6,352 nucleotides of DNA from an uncultured Lachnospiraceae bacterium (GTDB lineage Bacteria > Bacillota > Clostridia > Lachnospirales > Lachnospiraceae), in contig CALYSH010000091.1 of assembly GCA_945485625.1 (NCBI GenBank), positions 1-6,352 on the forward strand, written 5' to 3'. The notes below the pieces were generated by a model. The model saw only the letters and a program-made list of their open reading frames with translations. It ran no database searches and had not been told where the DNA came from. Made by a program: the position numbers and the translations under genes. The number at the start of each line of letters is the position of its first letter. Positions within the stretch are counted from its first letter, which is position 1. Below, piece by piece: positions 6,270 through 6,352 of the stretch.

Positions 6270-6307
6270 TTAGTTTTGTTTTAGGTGAGGAAGGTCTCGA
6301 ACTCACC
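6270..6307 (-). promoter_or_regulatory. preQ1-I riboswitch controlling queT
   Basis: Read on the minus strand, P1 arm GGTGAG (6307-6302) is followed by the 12-base loop TTCGAGACCTTC and the matching arm CTCACC (6289-6284). The A-rich tail TAAAACAAAACTAA then runs directly into AAGGAG. This reproduces the preQ1-I layout: a short stem, a UUCnAG-like loop, an A-rich tail that forms the pseudoknot, and an ACUAA end abutting the Shine-Dalgarno. Ligand binding would pull the tail into the pseudoknot and hide the ribosome site, so queT should be repressed when preQ1 is plentiful. No intrinsic terminator is seen between aptamer and gene, which points to translational control. Confidence 0.88.
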
Positions 6308-6352
6308 GTGTATTTCCGGAAATCCCTGAATCTACAAGCATTTCCAAGGGTT
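6308..6352. other. Intergenic end of window with small palindromes
   Basis: No gene is seen. ATTTCCGGAAAT at 6312-6323 is a perfect 12-base palindrome, and GGAAAT recurs as an inverted pair across 6318-6346 (CCCT and AGGG also face each other). No convincing promoter for queT is present: the best pair, TTGTAG and AATACA on the minus strand, would start transcription inside the riboswitch stem. The promoter probably lies beyond 6352. Confidence 0.4.

Noticed and set aside
6284..6307. TTCGAGA in a stem as a tRNA T-arm
   Set aside because: The paired arms do not flank a seven-base loop, and no acceptor, D-arm or anticodon arm is present. The preQ1-I layout explains the same bases.

Overview
The window reads as ordinary chromosome of a low-to-middle GC, Gram-positive anaerobe of the class Clostridia, most likely family Lachnospiraceae. 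This is inferred from an F-type ATP synthase operon ending in atpD-atpC, strong AGGAG-type ribosome binding sites, a small unknown protein with a PFFMTYP motif that I recall from Lachnospiraceae, and a preQ1-I riboswitch ahead of a QueT-type ECF S component. No rRNA, tRNA, CRISPR array, insertion sequence or prophage gene is visible.

Plus strand, 1-5697. The window opens inside atpD (F1 beta subunit, C-terminal 194 residues), followed by complete atpC (F1 epsilon subunit), the usual end of the atp operon. A 50-base near-perfect palindrome (1031-1080) follows. Its 3' arm holds the Shine-Dalgarno and start codon of the next gene, a 128-residue protein of unknown function. Next is a class I SAM-dependent methyltransferase gene (1484-2646) broken by one missing base near 2120. 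Then comes a large membrane-anchored extracytoplasmic protein (841 aa): N-terminal anchor, beta-rich region, propeller-like middle, and a C-terminal segment resembling a C39-type cysteine peptidase domain without catalytic residues. Genes from 1079 to 5176 are closely spaced and may be one transcript. A separate unit follows, with a possible promoter at 5177-5205: a two-repeat DUF1508 (YegP-like) protein and a 25-residue amphipathic-helix peptide with its own ribosome binding site, closed by a bidirectional terminator at 5715-5745.

Minus strand, 6307-5768. A preQ1-I riboswitch leads directly into the ribosome binding site of a queT-like gene, whose product should import a queuosine precursor. 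This gene converges on the plus-strand unit and shares its terminator.

Functionally the window combines energy conservation, queuosine precursor salvage under riboswitch control, and several uncharacterised genes. I see no obvious defence or mobile system. The most promising leads are the start-codon-sequestering palindrome, the 25-residue peptide, and the large protein with a pseudo-peptidase-like C-terminus.
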